DNA of 64,000 nt. Source: an uncultured Nitrospira sp. (GTDB lineage Bacteria > Nitrospirota > Nitrospiria > Nitrospirales > Nitrospiraceae). A model generated the notes under the pieces. That model saw nothing but the letters and a program-made list of their open reading frames with translations. It was not told the DNA's origin and did not search any database. A program made the translations under genes and the position numbers. The stretch spans positions 1-64,000 of the forward strand of contig CABVRV010000004.1 in the NCBI GenBank assembly GCA_902500755.1, given 5' to 3'. Positions within the stretch are counted from its first letter, which is position 1, and each line of letters starts with the position of its first letter. This document shows positions 8,089-17,625 of the stretch, piece after piece.

Positions 8089-9459
8089 TCACGGCCGTTT
8101 GAGCATAATGGCATCAAAGTAGGTATCGGGCACCGGATGAGGCAGCCGCAGTTGCCCCATGCCAAACACGACATACTTCTCACAGGTTAGTTGATCCAGA
8201 CCAATCGGGCCCTTTGCATGCAGTTTCCCCGTACTCAACCCTACGTCGGTTCCCATGCCAAAACTATCGCCTGCATGAAGCCGAGTCGACGCATTGACCA
8301 ACACCGCCCCGGCATCGACTTCTCGCGTAAATCGTATGGCGGACTCATAGCGACTGGTGGCAACGGCGGCAGTCAGACATGGTCCATGGGCCCTGATATG
8401 TTCCAACGCCTCACTGAGGTCTTCTACCATCTTAATGGCCAGAACTGGACCTGCGAACGGCGTATGCCAATCTGGGTCCGTAGCAGGCACGATTGCCGTA
8501 TGCCCTGTCATGGCCATTTGCCCCATCAGGGCAACGGTCTTCGGGCACGCTCGCACTTCAACCTTGAACTGGTCCAGTAATCGGTTGATCAATGGTGGTA
8601 AGAATTGCCGTCCGATGACCTGCTGCACAAGTAATGTATCCAATGCGTTGGAGGCTCCCACGAGTTGAATCTTCGAGTTAATTACCAGATTCTGAGCCAT
8701 TGGGAGATCGGTGCTTTCGTCGACATACAAATGGGTAAGCCCGCCGTCGTCACATAGGATGGGGACCTTCGCTTGCTCTGCAACGGTTTTTCGTAGGCCA
8801 GCTCCGCCGCGCACGATTATCGCATCCAGGCCTCCTTTCCCTGATCGCATCAATTCGATCGCGACCTCTTTTTCTTCCCGGTCGATCAGCGCCCACGATC
8901 CTCCCGGTATCCCGCTCGCCGTTGCCGCTTCGCGCAACTGCGCGTCAAGCGCCTGAAACGTCCATTTCCATTCTACAGCCCCGCGAAAGACACAGAGGTT
9001 CCCCGACTTGAGGCAGAGCGCGATCGATTCTGCCATAACCAGGGGGTCCCGCTCAGAAATCACCCCGATAACCCCAATGGGAACCCTCACCCTCGATACT
9101 TGCAGGCCATCCGGTCGCTCCTGTCTGGAAGTCACCCTTCCGACAGGATCCGGTAGGTCGGCAATGACATGAAGCCGATCGATGATCTCCTTCAAATAGT
9201 CAGCCGTCAGACGCACCCGAGCCACAGCGGCCTTCATTCGACTCTTCGCGTCGGCACTCTCAAAGGACTTCCCGACGGCATCGACATCTCTGGCATTGGC
9301 CGCGAGAACGGTCGCGTGATCCGCGGCGATCCGATCTGCCATGGCATGAAGCGCGGTCGTCTTAACCGCGCTGGCAAGCCGAACCACCCCCATAGACGAA
9401 CTTCTACAGTCTTTCAACAACTTATCAATGTAGAGCTTGCTGGGGACTTCGATCGACAT
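8089..9459 (-). CDS. ProA-like aldehyde dehydrogenase paralogue lacking the catalytic Cys
   Basis: The product is 456 aa, similar along its length to glutamate-5-semialdehyde dehydrogenase (ProA, usually about 417 aa), the second step of proline synthesis. Landmarks include VPIGVIGVISERDP, LCLKSGN, the THLYVDESTDL block and a C-terminal HAKGPIGLDQLT. In ProA the nucleophile is the Cys of the PGVCNA segment. Here that segment reads LVGASNALDTLLV, with Ser270 in its place and the preceding Pro lost. It also has extra residues at both ends. Normal NADPH-dependent reduction through a thiohemiacetal is therefore doubtful. It may be a divergent paralogue with another job. No proB lies beside it in this window. 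Confidence 0.7.
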   Translation of the reverse strand: MSIEVPSKLYIDKLLKDCRSSSMGVVRLASAVKTTALHAMADRIAADHATVLAANARDVDAVGKSFESADAKSRMKAAVARVRLTADYLKEIIDRLHVIADLPDPVGRVTSRQERPDGLQVSRVRVPIGVIGVISERDPLVMAESIALCLKSGNLCVFRGAVEWKWTFQALDAQLREAATASGIPGGSWALIDREEKEVAIELMRSGKGGLDAIIVRGGAGLRKTVAEQAKVPILCDDGGLTHLYVDESTDLPMAQNLVINSKIQLVGASNALDTLLVQQVIGRQFLPPLINRLLDQFKVEVRACPKTVALMGQMAMTGHTAIVPATDPDWHTPFAGPVLAIKMVEDLSEALEHIRAHGPCLTAAVATSRYESAIRFTREVDAGAVLVNASTRLHAGDSFGMGTDVGLSTGKLHAKGPIGLDQLTCEKYVVFGMGQLRLPHPVPDTYFDAIMLKRP

Positions 9460-9547
9460 GGAGAAGGCCTATCCCTTGAAAGATATCTTCCAACGATTCA
9501 TTGCATTCAATCCAGCACCCTGAGAAAATGGTACCGACTCGTGGCGG

Positions 9548-9576
9548 ACTATAACACGCATTTTTTTAGCGAGTAA
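9548..9576 (-). promoter_or_regulatory. Possible promoter of the ProA-like gene
   Basis: On the minus strand a TTTACT -35-like and a TATAGT -10-like box are about 18 bp apart, roughly 90 bp upstream of the ATG at 9459. The -10 match is good and the -35 only fair. Confidence 0.35.
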
Positions 9577-9684
9577 ACCAGAAAGCCTCTTTTTTCTTTT
9601 TGCCGAGAACAACTTAGAGAGTAAGGGTCGCGAATGAGAAGCTGGCGCAGGGACTCGCATGTTGCGCAAGTGAAAGGAGGACCG

Positions 9685-10515
9685 ATGCGGGCTGAGGCAC
9701 GAATGGATGGACGTGGTCTTCGTGTGATTCTCTGTGTGTTGGTGGGAGGGTTGTTAAGCGCATGCGCTGAGCTGAAACCGGTGAAGCCCAAGGACCCTCC
9801 GACTCAAGCGACCCCCCAACAAGTGGCCGAACGAAATCGAGAGAGCCCATCCCCCAAAGTCGTACAAGCGCGTCCTGACGTGGGCAATCCACAACAGTGT
9901 CTTGTAAATTTCGACGATGAGGAAGCGCTGGTACAGATCCTGGGCCAGGCAAGATCGACCGTCGCTCTGAAGACCGGCCGGGCACCTTCAGGACAACTGC
10001 AAATGTGCGACCCCTCTAAGCATAGCGACTGCTGGACCTACCGCCAACGCTGTTCGAAGCATGAGGTCAATGTCGACAGCGTGGGACAGGCACATTTTCA
10101 CTTGAGTATGGAAACGGGCATCGAGTGCTACACCTTACCCGATCCGGGAGATGGTCTCGGCCGAGGCTTTGGGAAGCTGGTTGAATGGAAATGCACCAGT
10201 GTCGATTGGGCCAAGACCCCTCGCGTCTTGTCGTCTCATGATCTCAATCAGTGGATCAAGGTCTGGGTCAGCGATGCCGAAAACCACGCCTCCACATATT
10301 TCGACCTGGAATCGATTCGCGTGCTGCCGGATACCTCGATCCAACTCTGGTTCCGAAAGCGCGATGGGACATGGTGGTTCTGGCCAGAGCTGACGGCTGG
10401 CAAGAACTGGAATATCCGCGAATGGGTGCACGACGTGTCGGAAGTGCGGCTACGAGGCACCAGAGCAGGTCGAGCCAGTTCCTACGTCATCGATTCGTTT
10501 GTTGTTCGCGACTAG
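9685..10515 (+). CDS. Lipoprotein with possible carbohydrate-binding-like C-terminal domain
   Basis: The product is 276 aa. The ATG at 9685 follows AAAGGAGGACCG, so I prefer it to upstream starts. The lipobox is LLSAC (near residue 27). A Pro/Lys-rich linker is followed by a Cys-containing middle region (CDPSKHSDCWTYRQRC suggests disulfides). The strand-rich Trp-rich C-terminus has WIKVWVSDAENHAS and REWVHDVSEVRLRG and ends in IDSFVVRD, reminiscent of jelly-roll ligand-binding modules. That fold guess is weak. It is probably an envelope protein facing the periplasm or cell surface, and it stands alone. Confidence 0.55.
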   Translation: MRAEARMDGRGLRVILCVLVGGLLSACAELKPVKPKDPPTQATPQQVAERNRESPSPKVVQARPDVGNPQQCLVNFDDEEALVQILGQARSTVALKTGRAPSGQLQMCDPSKHSDCWTYRQRCSKHEVNVDSVGQAHFHLSMETGIECYTLPDPGDGLGRGFGKLVEWKCTSVDWAKTPRVLSSHDLNQWIKVWVSDAENHASTYFDLESIRVLPDTSIQLWFRKRDGTWWFWPELTAGKNWNIREWVHDVSEVRLRGTRAGRASSYVIDSFVVRD

Positions 10516-10571
10516 TGACGTGCGGGTATCCAACCAGCCTTAGTGACCAAGGCGCCGGTGCTCGTAGCGAT

Positions 10572-11855
10572 TCAGGAAGATGTCGACCGGCGCTTTTCTT
10601 CTCGGGCCAGCATGGTGGCCAACCAGGCCCAACATCCCATCAATGGAACCAACGCCCAGGCAATGTGAGTCGTGCTGGCGCCAAGGGCTTTGAAGGCAGT
10701 CACGAGCCACGCCGTTGACGCGTCGCCACCGCGTGAGATGGCCGTATCAATGAAGTTCTTGGCTTTGTACTTTTCTTCACGACTGACGACCGTGAACAGA
10801 ACCTCGCGTGCCGGCTTTGACAGCGCGTATTCCCCCACTCGCCGCAGCACGGAAAAGACGACATAGAGTATGAGGGTCGGCCACAAAGCGATCCCCGCAA
10901 ATCCCACCAAACTGACCAACGGAAGAAACGACAGAGGCGCGACCAAACCGAATCGACTGACAAGTCGTCTCGTCATGAAGACCTGCGTCAACCACGTGAG
11001 AAGATTGGTCGTAAAGTCCAAGGAGGAAAAGAGACGCGTACGAGCTTCCGGCTGATCGAGATACTCGGAAACTAGGCGCGTTTGTTCAAGATACAGGAAC
11101 GTGGCGGTTATCGTTAGAAGACTCAGATAGCCGCAGATCCCAAGCAAATAAGGTGATGAAAAGGTCAGGCGAATCCCCGCGAGAAACCCACCCCCAAGCG
11201 CGTCACCCGATTGAGGCCGATGGTGTTCGGACCGTTCGCGCCCCCATTTTTCAAGCCGGTAGATACAGCCCACGCAGAGGGACAGAAAGACTGCCGATGC
11301 CAGCATGAGCACTGGAACCGGAGCCATAAATGTGAGACCAGTCGTTAGGAGCGGACCGACCAGAGCCCCGCTGCTTCCGCCTGCGGCAATCACTCCGAAC
11401 AGCCGTGCGCCCTGTTCCGGGGTAAACAAATCGGCCATGAAACTCCAGAAGACCGACACGATGAACAGATTGAACACCGACAACCAAACAAAAAAACCAC
11501 GAGCCACCCACTCTGGAGATACATGACTCGTCATGACCACATAGAAAGCCAGGAGATTTGTGATAAAGAATGTGTAAACAATCAGCAGTAAGTTGTAACG
11601 TGACCAGCGCGCCGAGATCCAACCGAAGAGCGGCGTGACACAGAGCATGGTCAGGAATGTCCCTGTCATCATCCATGGGAGATTCTTTACCCCCCCTTCG
11701 ATAGCCATTTCGTCGCGGACGGGACGGAGGATGGAATACCCGCAGAGGAGACAGAAAAAATACGCGAAGGCCCAGACCAATGGAGCAAGTTCTTCCCGGT
11801 TGGCTCCAAGGAAATCCGCGCATCGAGTCAGAAGTGGTGGATCAGATTCGGCCAT
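10572..11855 (-). CDS. MFS-type / ATP-ADP translocase-like membrane transporter
   Basis: The product is 427 aa with about 12 hydrophobic segments. The N-terminal signature YFFCLLCGYSILRPVRDEMA and overall pattern resemble the bacterial NTP/NDP-exchange (Npt/Tlc-like) group within the MFS superfamily. Most free-living members have unknown substrates, so nucleotide transport should not be assumed. I start at the Met of MAESDPPLL (11855). A longer start adds residues without signal or support and runs towards the divergent aldolase promoter. The gene is monocistronic and divergent from ltaE. Confidence 0.65.
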   Translation of the reverse strand: MAESDPPLLTRCADFLGANREELAPLVWAFAYFFCLLCGYSILRPVRDEMAIEGGVKNLPWMMTGTFLTMLCVTPLFGWISARWSRYNLLLIVYTFFITNLLAFYVVMTSHVSPEWVARGFFVWLSVFNLFIVSVFWSFMADLFTPEQGARLFGVIAAGGSSGALVGPLLTTGLTFMAPVPVLMLASAVFLSLCVGCIYRLEKWGRERSEHHRPQSGDALGGGFLAGIRLTFSSPYLLGICGYLSLLTITATFLYLEQTRLVSEYLDQPEARTRLFSSLDFTTNLLTWLTQVFMTRRLVSRFGLVAPLSFLPLVSLVGFAGIALWPTLILYVVFSVLRRVGEYALSKPAREVLFTVVSREEKYKAKNFIDTAISRGGDASTAWLVTAFKALGASTTHIAWALVPLMGCWAWLATMLAREEKRRSTSS

Positions 11856-11946
11856 GCGTCTGCAGTGTAACAGGTGTATGGTCGCCTGCAAGCCGAACAT
11901 CTGTTAGAATGCCGGGACCGTACGGAATTCTTGGGAGGGAGAATGT

Positions 11947-12978
11947 ATGATCGATCTTCGTAGCGACACCGTCACCAAGCCAACGGACGAGATGCGGAAA
12001 GCTATGGCGCGCGCCGACGTCGGCGATGATGTCTATGGTGAAGACCCCACCGTCAATCGCCTTCAAGACATGGCGGCCAACATGCTCGGTAAGCGCTTCG
12101 CGCTCTTCGTCCCCTCCGGCACCATGGCGAACCAACTCGCAATCCGGTCTCAAGCCCAGCCGGGACAAGAGGTTATCGTAGAGAGTAAGAGTCACATCGT
12201 CCGGTATGAACAAGGAGCAGCGGGAGCGCTGGCAGGCGTCCAACTTCATTGGATCTACGGCGAGCGCGGCGTCATGTCTGCGGAGCAAGTCGAAGCCGCC
12301 ATACGACCGAACGACCCCCACAGCGTCACGACCGCCTTGATCTGCATCGAGAACACGCACAACGCCGGAGGCGGCACGATTTATCCGCTGTCCACCATCG
12401 AGAGAATCCGTACGATCGCCGTACGTCACAGGATCCCCATGCACCTCGACGGAGCAAGGCTGTTCAACGCCGTGGCCGCCACGACGCTCCCGCCGACCGT
12501 GTACGCCCAGCACTTCGAAACGGTGTCGATCTGTTTATCCAAAGGCCTCGGGGCCCCGGTCGGATCGCTGTTGCTCTCGAACGACCAACAAGTCATCGAT
12601 CGTGCGCGCCGCTTCCGTCGGATGTATGGCGGAGCCATGCGCCAGGCCGGCATCGTCGCCGCCGCCGGCATCTATGCCTTGGAGCGGCATGTCACTCGTC
12701 TGAAGACCGACCATGAGCATGCAAAAAAACTTGCTCGCCTCCTGCAACAGATTCCCGCTGTCCAAATCGTGCCTCAACATGTGGAGACGAACATCGTTAT
12801 TTTCGACATCATTGATGAGCAACGCACTCCCACCGAACTGGTGGCCGCGCTCAAAGATCACGGCGTGCTCATCAATACGCTGGGTGGAAACACGTATAGA
12901 GCAGTCACACACCTGAACATTGCGGCGAAACAGATCGACGAAGCCGCCGGCATCTTTACCAAAGTCCTTTCGCGTTGA
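11947..12978 (+). CDS. ltaE: Low-specificity L-threonine aldolase
   Basis: The product is 343 aa, the normal family length. It is a PLP enzyme cleaving L-threonine or L-allo-threonine to glycine and acetaldehyde. Key features are [16 protein letters not shown] at the N-terminus, the PLP-stacking His83 (SKSHI), Asp168 with Arg171 ([11 protein letters not shown]) and the Schiff-base Lys199 ([13 protein letters not shown]). GGGAGGGAG precedes the ATG. A TAGAAT -10-like box at 11905-11910 lacks a clear -35. The gene is likely a glycine source or a threonine salvage step. Confidence 0.9.
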   Translation: MIDLRSDTVTKPTDEMRKAMARADVGDDVYGEDPTVNRLQDMAANMLGKRFALFVPSGTMANQLAIRSQAQPGQEVIVESKSHIVRYEQGAAGALAGVQLHWIYGERGVMSAEQVEAAIRPNDPHSVTTALICIENTHNAGGGTIYPLSTIERIRTIAVRHRIPMHLDGARLFNAVAATTLPPTVYAQHFETVSICLSKGLGAPVGSLLLSNDQQVIDRARRFRRMYGGAMRQAGIVAAAGIYALERHVTRLKTDHEHAKKLARLLQQIPAVQIVPQHVETNIVIFDIIDEQRTPTELVAALKDHGVLINTLGGNTYRAVTHLNIAAKQIDEAAGIFTKVLSR

Positions 12979-12988
12979 CCGTTCGCCG

Positions 12989-13017
12989 TTGACACCTTCA
13001 TCCTCCACCCATAGAAT
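12989..13017 (+). promoter_or_regulatory. Strong sigma70-type promoter
   Basis: TTGACA (12989-12994), a 17-bp spacer and TAGAAT (13012-13017) form a near-consensus promoter just after the ltaE stop codon. The first gene downstream is the nucleotidyltransferase at 13153, which would have an untranslated leader of about 130 nt. Confidence 0.65.
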
Positions 13018-13152
13018 GCCGGAGAGAGATGTCGCAGGCCGGCTGCCTCTCCTTCACCAGGCTGGGTTTCAACACAGATCCCAGATGCGTCATTCACAAT
13101 GTGACCCATGGAGGTTGCCGGTACTCTTGGTTGCTAACATTTGGACACTGTC

Positions 13153-13938
13153 ATGAATTCCAATACAACTACAAGCCCCCCCTCTCGTGAAGAGCTGAAC
13201 GCGGAGCTGCTGGAGGTCCCCGAGCCGCCGGAACAGCCCGAACTCCCTCCTCCGCCTGGATTTGAAGACGGCTTGGAAGTCGCCTTACGCCATGTGAAAG
13301 GCCGACGGGGTGGTGATTTGGTGGGCGTCATTCTGGTCGGATCAGGCGCACGGAGAGCTGTCACACCCCACAGCGATATCGACGTGATCGCCCTCGTCAA
13401 GGGAGAGGCCGACCATCATGAAATTCTCCGGGTCGGCGAACGGCTTGCAGATATTCGTTATCATGGGTACCAGTCCGTGGAAGACGACCTTGCCTATTCT
13501 CTGCGGCTCCCCTCTCTGCTTCGAAAAGGCCGAATCCTTTATGATCACGACGGTGTCTGCGCCAAACTGATCGAAAAAGTCCATCAACGGTTCCGGCAAG
13601 GGCCGCCACCGTCCTCCATCAATGAACAAATTCGCCTCAAGGCGCAGTGCTATCACCAACTGGGAAAAGCGCAGGATCTCGTAGATAAACCTGGAACAGC
13701 CTATTACCTTTTGACATTATTCTATGAAGATTGCATCTCTGCATTCTTTCGTCTGAGGGGATTTTGGTTGGTCGCGCCGGTGGATATCCATCGATTCATG
13801 TTTTCACGTGAACCGGCACTCGCAGACCTGGCTGGGCAGTTCCTCACAGCCACCACCCTTCCTGACAAGCTCAACTTTGGGCGGCAATTTGCCGATCTCC
13901 TCTTTAAGGATGTCCCGAATCCTGCTCGCATCGACTGA
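13153..13938 (+). CDS. Nucleotidyltransferase-domain protein with helical C-terminus
   Basis: The product is 261 aa. An N-terminal Pro/Glu-rich disordered tail (EVPEPPEQPELPPPP) leads to a polymerase-beta-type nucleotidyltransferase core, GSGARRAVTPHSDIDVIALV, which has the GS...DxD metal-binding pattern (about residues 60-80). A helical region follows (from about 150, INEQIRLKAQCYHQLGKAQ) that resembles HEPN-like or substrate-binding helices. It may nucleotidylate a protein or small molecule. It is larger than MntA antitoxins and lacks an adjacent toxin. The ATG at 13153 has only a weak ribosome-binding site, and a TTG four codons upstream is possible. Confidence 0.65.
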   Translation: MNSNTTTSPPSREELNAELLEVPEPPEQPELPPPPGFEDGLEVALRHVKGRRGGDLVGVILVGSGARRAVTPHSDIDVIALVKGEADHHEILRVGERLADIRYHGYQSVEDDLAYSLRLPSLLRKGRILYDHDGVCAKLIEKVHQRFRQGPPPSSINEQIRLKAQCYHQLGKAQDLVDKPGTAYYLLTLFYEDCISAFFRLRGFWLVAPVDIHRFMFSREPALADLAGQFLTATTLPDKLNFGRQFADLLFKDVPNPARID

Positions 13939-14075
13939 TCGCAGGTGTGTGTGAAACCGGTGGCCACTGCGTAAGAACATGGGTTTGCAGGCGACGTACG
14001 AGACATCACCCTGCCCGGACATTGATCGGCGGGCGCTGAATCCACGATTACCGTCATTCACACCAAGGAGTCCTT

Positions 14076-14969
14076 ATGGAACTGGGATTTATTGGGCTAG
14101 GCAAGATGGGAATGAACATGGTCATCCGTCTACGGCGCGACCAGCACCGCCTCGTCGTCTATGATCGATCCAATGAGCTAATTAGACAGGCCGAAGGCCA
14201 CGGATGTGTCGGTTCTTCTTCCCTTGCCGACCTAGTGAGCAAACTCAGCGCACCACGTGCCGTCTGGGTCATGGTGCCATCCGGTGCTCCCACAGAAGAA
14301 ACCGTGGCATCCGTAGCGGCGCTGTTGAGCCCCGGTGATACCATTATCGACGGTGGAAATACTCGGTTCCATGACGATGTACGGCGCGCAGCCGAGCTCA
14401 AGAAGAAGGGTCTTCATTATGTAGACGCTGGGACCAGCGGAGGCATTTGGGGACTAACGATCGGATACTGCCTCATGGTCGGCGGCGAGGACTCAGCTGT
14501 GCAGCGTCTCGCCCCGGTTTTCAAGACTCTCGCTCCGGAAAACGGCTGGGCCCATGTCGGAGGAGTCGGTGCCGGACACTATGTCAAGATGGTCCACAAT
14601 GGGATTGAGTACAGTATGATGCAGGGGTACGCAGAAGGATTTGAGTTGATGGCCAAGAGCGAATACAAACTGGACCTGGCCCGCGTGGCCGACTTGTGGA
14701 TGCACGGAAGCGTCGTCCGATCCTGGCTGTTGGAGCTGGCCGTAGGCGCACTCAAACAGGATCCCAAACTGGAACACCTGAAAGGCTATGTTCAAGATTC
14801 CGGAGAGGGCCGCTGGATGATTGCCGACGCGATCGAAAAAGACGTGCCGGTTCCGACCTTGACGACGGCCCTATTTACCCGATTTCGGTCACGGCAAGAC
14901 GAATCGTTTGCGGAAAAGATGCTGGCGGCTCTCCGAAATGCGTTCGGTGGTCACGCCGTCCGGCGATAA
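14076..14969 (+). CDS. gnd: 6-phosphogluconate dehydrogenase, short (GndA-like) form
   Basis: The product is 297 aa, matching the short bacterial/archaeal type that tends to use NAD+. It oxidatively decarboxylates 6-phosphogluconate to ribulose 5-phosphate. The N-terminal Rossmann motif is GFIGLGKMGMNM. DAGTSGGIWG is the substrate-binding loop, and YVKMVHNGIEYSMMQGYAE contains the catalytic Lys and His-Asn. AAGGAG precedes the ATG. zwf follows after 27 bp, so both oxidative pentose-phosphate dehydrogenases are likely co-transcribed, supplying NAD(P)H and pentoses. Confidence 0.92.
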   Translation: MELGFIGLGKMGMNMVIRLRRDQHRLVVYDRSNELIRQAEGHGCVGSSSLADLVSKLSAPRAVWVMVPSGAPTEETVASVAALLSPGDTIIDGGNTRFHDDVRRAAELKKKGLHYVDAGTSGGIWGLTIGYCLMVGGEDSAVQRLAPVFKTLAPENGWAHVGGVGAGHYVKMVHNGIEYSMMQGYAEGFELMAKSEYKLDLARVADLWMHGSVVRSWLLELAVGALKQDPKLEHLKGYVQDSGEGRWMIADAIEKDVPVPTLTTALFTRFRSRQDESFAEKMLAALRNAFGGHAVRR

Positions 14970-14996
14970 TGATTCAGCAACACTGAGGAGGCCTTG

Positions 14997-16544
14997 ATGG
15001 CGCCGACGACCAGTCAACGCATCGACATCCGCCCTGCTCAGGAAACTCTGCCCCCCGTGGAACCCTGTACTCTCGTCATTTTTGGAGGCTCCGGGGATTT
15101 AGCCCGCCGACGCCTCATCCCTGCTGTCTACAATCTCCTCCTCGACGGCCTCCTCCCTTCAAACTACCTTGTCCTGGGTTTAGGTCGCACGCCGATGAGC
15201 GACGAGGAGTTCCGCGCCACGGTCCGCGAGGGTATCGTCAAGCACTCCCGTCAGGCCTTGATCGATGAGACGTGGAGCACCTTTTCTGAGCACCTCTTCT
15301 ATTTGTCCGGGGAAAACGACGATCCTCAGACCTATGAGCGCCTCAAAGCGCGAGCCGAGGAACTCGAGCGCAAGTTCCAGCTGCCGGGCAATCGGATTTT
15401 CTATCTCAGTATTCCACCCAGTTCTTTTACTGCAGTCTGCGAAGGCTTGTCCCACTCGGGTCTGGCGGGAGCCCCGGGGGTTCGCACACCCTACACCCGC
15501 ATCATCGTGGAAAAGCCGGTGGGACGGGATCTGACCAGCGCAAAAGCCATCAACGAGGTCACAGGCCGTGTCTTCGACGAGTCACAAATTTTCCGGATCG
15601 ATCATTACCTGGGGAAAGAGACTGTTCAGAATCTCATGGTCGTGCGCTTCGCGAACAGTATCTTCGAGCCGATCTGGAATCACAAATACGTCGATCACGT
15701 CCAAATTACGGTGAGCGAAGCTGAAGGCGTCGGAACCAGAGCGAGCTACTACGAAGAAGCCGGCGCGTTGCGCGACATGATCCAGAACCATTTGCTTCAA
15801 TTGCTCTGTTTAGTCGCGATGGAACCGCCCTACTCGCTTGATCCGGATGTGGTGCGGAACTCCAAGATGGAAGTCCTGCGCTGTTTGCGGCCCATCACAG
15901 CGAAAGATGCGGAGAAGTTTACCGTGCGAGCACAATACACGGAAGGGACTGCACACGGCACACCGGTGCCTGGCTATCGCCGGGAAAAAGGCGTGAAGTC
16001 TGATTCCATCACCGAGACCTACGTAGCCATCAAATGCTTCGTGGAAAACTGGCGCTGGTCCGGCGTGCCGTTCTACTTGCGGACCGGAAAGGCGTTGCCT
16101 ATGCGGGCCAGCGAGGTTGCTGTCCAGTTCAAAGAGATCCCGCAGATTCTCTTCAATGCCGGCGGGCAGACTCCGCAAGCTCCGAATGTTCTGGCGTTGA
16201 AAATTCAACCCGAAGAGGGGCTGACGCTCCGCATCGTATCACGCGTCCCAGGCACTCGCGCCCAGACCCATCCGGTGGAAATGGATTTCAAATACGGAGA
16301 AGTGTTCGGTCGACCGTCTCCGGAGGCCTATGAACGCCTCCTGCTTGACGTCATGGCCGGCGATGCCTCTCGCTTCATGCGGCGCGACGCCGTGGAAGCC
16401 TCCTGGGCCTGGATTACCCAAATTCTCGAAGCCTGGGAAAAATCAGGCCAACGGTGGCTCCCCGAATACCAAGCCGGCACGTGGGGACCGGTCGAAGCCG
16501 ACCGGCTGATCCAAAACGACGGCCGCACCTGGCGGGTGATGTAG
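14997..16544 (+). CDS. zwf: Glucose-6-phosphate 1-dehydrogenase
   Basis: The product is 515 aa. It oxidises glucose 6-phosphate to 6-phosphogluconolactone. The nucleotide-binding motif is FGGSGDLARRRLIPAVYNL. The active-site signature is RIDHYLGKETVQNLMVVRFA, including the catalytic His. EKPVGRD is also present. ATG at 14997 is preferred to a TTG three bases earlier because GAGGAG lies 6 bp upstream. No separate lactonase (pgl) gene follows. Confidence 0.95.
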   Translation: MAPTTSQRIDIRPAQETLPPVEPCTLVIFGGSGDLARRRLIPAVYNLLLDGLLPSNYLVLGLGRTPMSDEEFRATVREGIVKHSRQALIDETWSTFSEHLFYLSGENDDPQTYERLKARAEELERKFQLPGNRIFYLSIPPSSFTAVCEGLSHSGLAGAPGVRTPYTRIIVEKPVGRDLTSAKAINEVTGRVFDESQIFRIDHYLGKETVQNLMVVRFANSIFEPIWNHKYVDHVQITVSEAEGVGTRASYYEEAGALRDMIQNHLLQLLCLVAMEPPYSLDPDVVRNSKMEVLRCLRPITAKDAEKFTVRAQYTEGTAHGTPVPGYRREKGVKSDSITETYVAIKCFVENWRWSGVPFYLRTGKALPMRASEVAVQFKEIPQILFNAGGQTPQAPNVLALKIQPEEGLTLRIVSRVPGTRAQTHPVEMDFKYGEVFGRPSPEAYERLLLDVMAGDASRFMRRDAVEASWAWITQILEAWEKSGQRWLPEYQAGTWGPVEADRLIQNDGRTWRVM

Positions 16545-16577
16545 AGATCATCATCACAAGACCACCTCGGCGACCGG

Positions 16578-16910
16578 TCAACTACTCAGCGCAATCTCGA
16601 TTTGTTTCGCAATCTCTTCCTGCTTTCCCACCCCCCCGATGAATTTTACGAACTCGCCGTTCCGATACAGCGCCAGTGCGGGAAGCGATGAAATTTCCAA
16701 TTCGGCGGGGATCTGAAAATTGTCGTCGACGTTCATGGTGAGAATGAGTAGCCTTGCTTCCACCTCCTCTTGCAGTCGTTCCAGCTCAACCATCAAAGCA
16801 CGGCAATGGCCGCAGCCAGGCTTCCAGAATTCCACCAAGACCGGGAGGGAACTTATCTCAACCACCCGATCGAACTCTCGATCGGTCACGGCTTGAAGAG
16901 GGGTCATCAT
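16578..16910 (-). CDS. Thioredoxin-fold protein with PDI-like CGHC site
   Basis: The product is 110 aa, thioredoxin length, with no signal peptide, so cytoplasmic. The sequence LVEFWKPGCGHCRALMVELE carries the CxxC redox site, but with CGHC, as in protein disulfide isomerases, rather than CGPC. The cis-proline is in SSLPALALYRNG. A less reducing potential than thioredoxin is expected from known variants, but is not shown here. Its start overlaps the stop of the SGNH hydrolase gene by four bases, so the two are co-translated. Confidence 0.85.
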   Translation of the reverse strand: MMTPLQAVTDREFDRVVEISSLPVLVEFWKPGCGHCRALMVELERLQEEVEARLLILTMNVDDNFQIPAELEISSLPALALYRNGEFVKFIGGVGKQEEIAKQIEIALSS

Positions 16911-17545
16911 GATAGTGCGGATCGAGCCAACAATGGTTTGAGAATCTTAGCAACCTGTTGCGCAAAGAGCTGATAGCCGGCAGTGGTCAGGTGAATCCCA
17001 TCGTTCGAATAGATCGCGGCCAGTTGCCCGCCCTCCGGCTCGGCGGTGACTGCGAACAGATCAACAGACGCGAGTCCCTTGGAGTCGGCATAGCTGTGAA
17101 TGAGTTGGTTCAGTTGCTTGCGACGGGCGAGATGTCCGGCAATCCACGCCTGTCCTTCAGGACTTTCTGAAGCGTCCTCTACTCGGATCGATGGAACCGT
17201 CACTGGAATCGGCAGGCTCCCTATTGCCAAAGTCTGCTCGTACATCTTGATGAGATTTCGCATGATTTCTGGTGGAGAGGCGTTCCATCCGAGATCGTTC
17301 GTTCCTCCCAAAATCGGCACATAACCGGGCCTGTGCTCAAGTACATCTCGCCGAAATCGCATGACCATGTCGCCCGTCACCTCACCGCAGATGCCACTTA
17401 TTCGAACTTCTACCCCATCATCCAAATAGGACTGAAGGAACTGCCCGTATGGGGTCTCCTGCCCGGTCGGGTTGTCCCGAGTCGGTGACTGAAACCCCGC
17501 TGTCAGGCTATCACCAAAACACATCACCAGAGTCGATCGGTTCAT
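16907..17545 (-). CDS. SGNH/GDSL-family hydrolase
   Basis: The product is 212 aa. The four conserved blocks are present: CFGDSLTAGF (nucleophile Ser), a glycine in ISGICGEVTGD, GGTNDLGWN (oxyanion Asn), and NDGIHLTTAGY (Asp and His of the triad). The enzyme is likely an esterase, acyl-thioesterase or lysophospholipase. No signal peptide is apparent, so it is probably cytoplasmic. I start at ATG 17545, and a GTG at 17566 is an alternative. It precedes and overlaps the thioredoxin gene. Confidence 0.8.
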   Translation of the reverse strand: MNRSTLVMCFGDSLTAGFQSPTRDNPTGQETPYGQFLQSYLDDGVEVRISGICGEVTGDMVMRFRRDVLEHRPGYVPILGGTNDLGWNASPPEIMRNLIKMYEQTLAIGSLPIPVTVPSIRVEDASESPEGQAWIAGHLARRKQLNQLIHSYADSKGLASVDLFAVTAEPEGGQLAAIYSNDGIHLTTAGYQLFAQQVAKILKPLLARSALS

Positions 17546-17596
17546 ACCCACCACGTAAGGATTCACAATCCAGTGGCCCGGCCAGAATACTGGTCA

Positions 17597-17625
17597 ATAC
17601 TACCGATACCATCGACTCCAAACAA
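17597..17625 (-). promoter_or_regulatory. Possible promoter for the SGNH hydrolase-thioredoxin pair
   Basis: On the minus strand TTGTTT, a 17-bp spacer and TAGTAT lie about 45 bp upstream of the start codon at 17545. Confidence 0.4.

Noticed and set aside
13028..13189. Possible leader ORF (MSQAGCLSFTRLGFNTDPRC...) with GGAGAG upstream
   Set aside because: It runs into the nucleotidyltransferase gene in another frame and has no recognisable leader-peptide logic.
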